Assembly: GCA_003218615.1 (NCBI GenBank)
Contig: QHOD01000004.1
Span: 1 to 23,100 of the forward strand
Direction of reading: 5' to 3'
DNA: 23,100 bases
Source: Verrucomicrobiota bacterium
Lineage (GTDB): Bacteria > Verrucomicrobiota > Verrucomicrobiia > Chthoniobacterales > UBA10450
The notes under the pieces were generated by a model. It did not search any database. It was not told the DNA's origin and saw only the letters and a list, made by a program, of their open reading frames with translations. Shown here piece after piece: positions 22,403-23,100 of this stretch (the first letter of the stretch is position 1; every line of letters starts with the position of its first letter). A program made the translations under genes and the position numbers.

Positions 22403-23100
22403 TCAACCACCGATTGCGACCATTTTGCGGCCTGGCTTGTAATTATTGCGAAAATCGTGCTGCTCAGGTTTTCGATCTACCACATCGAGAAAAAACTGGC
22501 GCAACTCGTCATCGCTCGCGCCGGCGCGCAACGGCTTCATAATGTCGAACTCGAGATAGCTCCCGAGACAAGGGCGCAATTTCCCATCGCAGGTGAGACG
22601 AAGTTTGTTGCAGCTCTCGCAGAAATGAAGGTTCGTCATCGCCCCGATGAACCCGATGCGCTGCTGGCGTCCTGCGATTTGATGATAACTGGCCGGGCCA
22701 TTTGTTCGAAACTCCGGCTCCGGAATCAGGTTGCCGTAATGTGACTCAATCGACCGTTTCGCCTCAAAGATCGACATGAAATTTTTATCGTCCAGAACTT
22801 CGCTCGTACTGACCGGCATCATCTCAATAAAACGGAGAATCAAATTGCGCGTGGCGGCGAATTCTATCAGCGGGATTAATTGGTCCTCATTCCGACCGCG
22901 CATAAGAACACAATTCAATTTTATTAGGTCGAACCCGGCTGCGATTGCCGCGTCGATCCCGTCGAGAACCTGTGAATGTAAATCACGGCCCGTGATCTGC
23001 GAATAAACGCCTCGAGATAATGTATCGAGCGAGATGTTAACCGATCGCACGCTGGCGTTTCGCAAGGCGTGCGCCATCGTCAGACCCGGCTCCACTTCAC
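22403..23100 (-). CDS. moaA: GTP 3',8-cyclase, C-terminal part (cut by window end)
   Basis: MoaA is a radical-SAM enzyme that rearranges GTP in the first step of molybdopterin synthesis. Only the C-terminal portion lies here. It includes SVNISLDTLSRGVYSQITGR, IKLNCVLMRGRNEDQLIPLI, FIEMMPVS, and the second 4Fe-4S cluster motif in FCESCNKLRLTCDGKLRPCL. The N-terminal CxxxCxxC SAM cluster is expected beyond base 23100. The protein ends in Gly-Gly (KMVAIGG), the C-terminal GG motif of active MoaA. The frame remains open to the window edge, so the true start is outside. The stop codon sits three bases before moaC, so the genes are co-transcribed and probably translationally coupled. Confidence 0.96.
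   Translation of the reverse strand, partial: EVEPGLTMAHALRNASVRSVNISLDTLSRGVYSQITGRDLHSQVLDGIDAAIAAGFDLIKLNCVLMRGRNEDQLIPLIEFAATRNLILRFIEMMPVSTSEVLDDKNFMSIFEAKRSIESHYGNLIPEPEFRTNGPASYHQIAGRQQRIGFIGAMTNLHFCESCNKLRLTCDGKLRPCLGSYLEFDIMKPLRAGASDDELRQFFLDVVDRKPEQHDFRNNYKPGRKMVAIGG

Noticed and set aside
1..23100. CRISPR arrays, insertion sequences, toxin-antitoxin or phage-defence genes
   Set aside because: I found no regularly spaced direct repeats with unique spacers, no transposase or nuclease motifs, and no small paired genes of those types.

Overview
The window looks like chromosomal DNA of a Gram-negative bacterium with an outer membrane, most likely a soil-type Verrucomicrobiota (Spartobacteria/Chthoniobacterales-like). 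This placement is an inference. It rests on moderate GC, genes for BamD- and LptE-like outer-membrane assembly proteins, a Gld-type ABC operon with DUF4340, and short 'GTAG...' palindromes at gene ends. No marker gene settles the phylum. Coding density is very high. The longest gene-free stretches are about 160 bases (13998-14158) and 143 bases (17355-17497), and there is no transposon, integrase, phage gene or CRISPR array.

Layout from left to right: an MFS exporter (+) converges on a complete 2-oxoglutarate dehydrogenase operon (-) transcribed sucA, odhB, lpdA. A 78-bp inverted repeat sits between odhB and lpdA. A secreted HtrA-type protease diverges from sucA. It is followed on the same strand by a four-gene operon: ABC ATPase, ABC-2 permease, GldG-like protein and a four-module DUF4340 protein. 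This operon converges on menG/ubiE, and both genes take their stop codons from one palindrome. A short region follows with a small, very basic protein (+) and tRNA-Leu(CAG) (-). An envelope operon (-) reads bamD-like, lptE, TPR protein. A DUF72 gene (+) converges on a PHP-family phosphoesterase (-), again with a palindrome carrying a stop codon.

The right part holds a secreted BsuPI-domain protein (-), divergent from a two-gene unit (+) of an exported SecD-head-like protein and an M23 peptidase. It ends with a molybdenum-cofactor operon (-) read moaA, moaC, mog. moaA is cut by the window end, so its N-terminal radical-SAM cluster motif lies outside.

Most of the content is conserved housekeeping: TCA cycle, quinone and molybdopterin synthesis, and envelope assembly and quality control. 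The more unusual signals are the GTAG palindromes that supply gene ends (including a moaC tail and a possible mog start read from one element), the four-fold DUF4340 protein, the BamD-like protein without a lipidation cysteine, the twin-motif basic protein next to the tRNA, and the secreted SecD-head-like/M23/BsuPI cluster.
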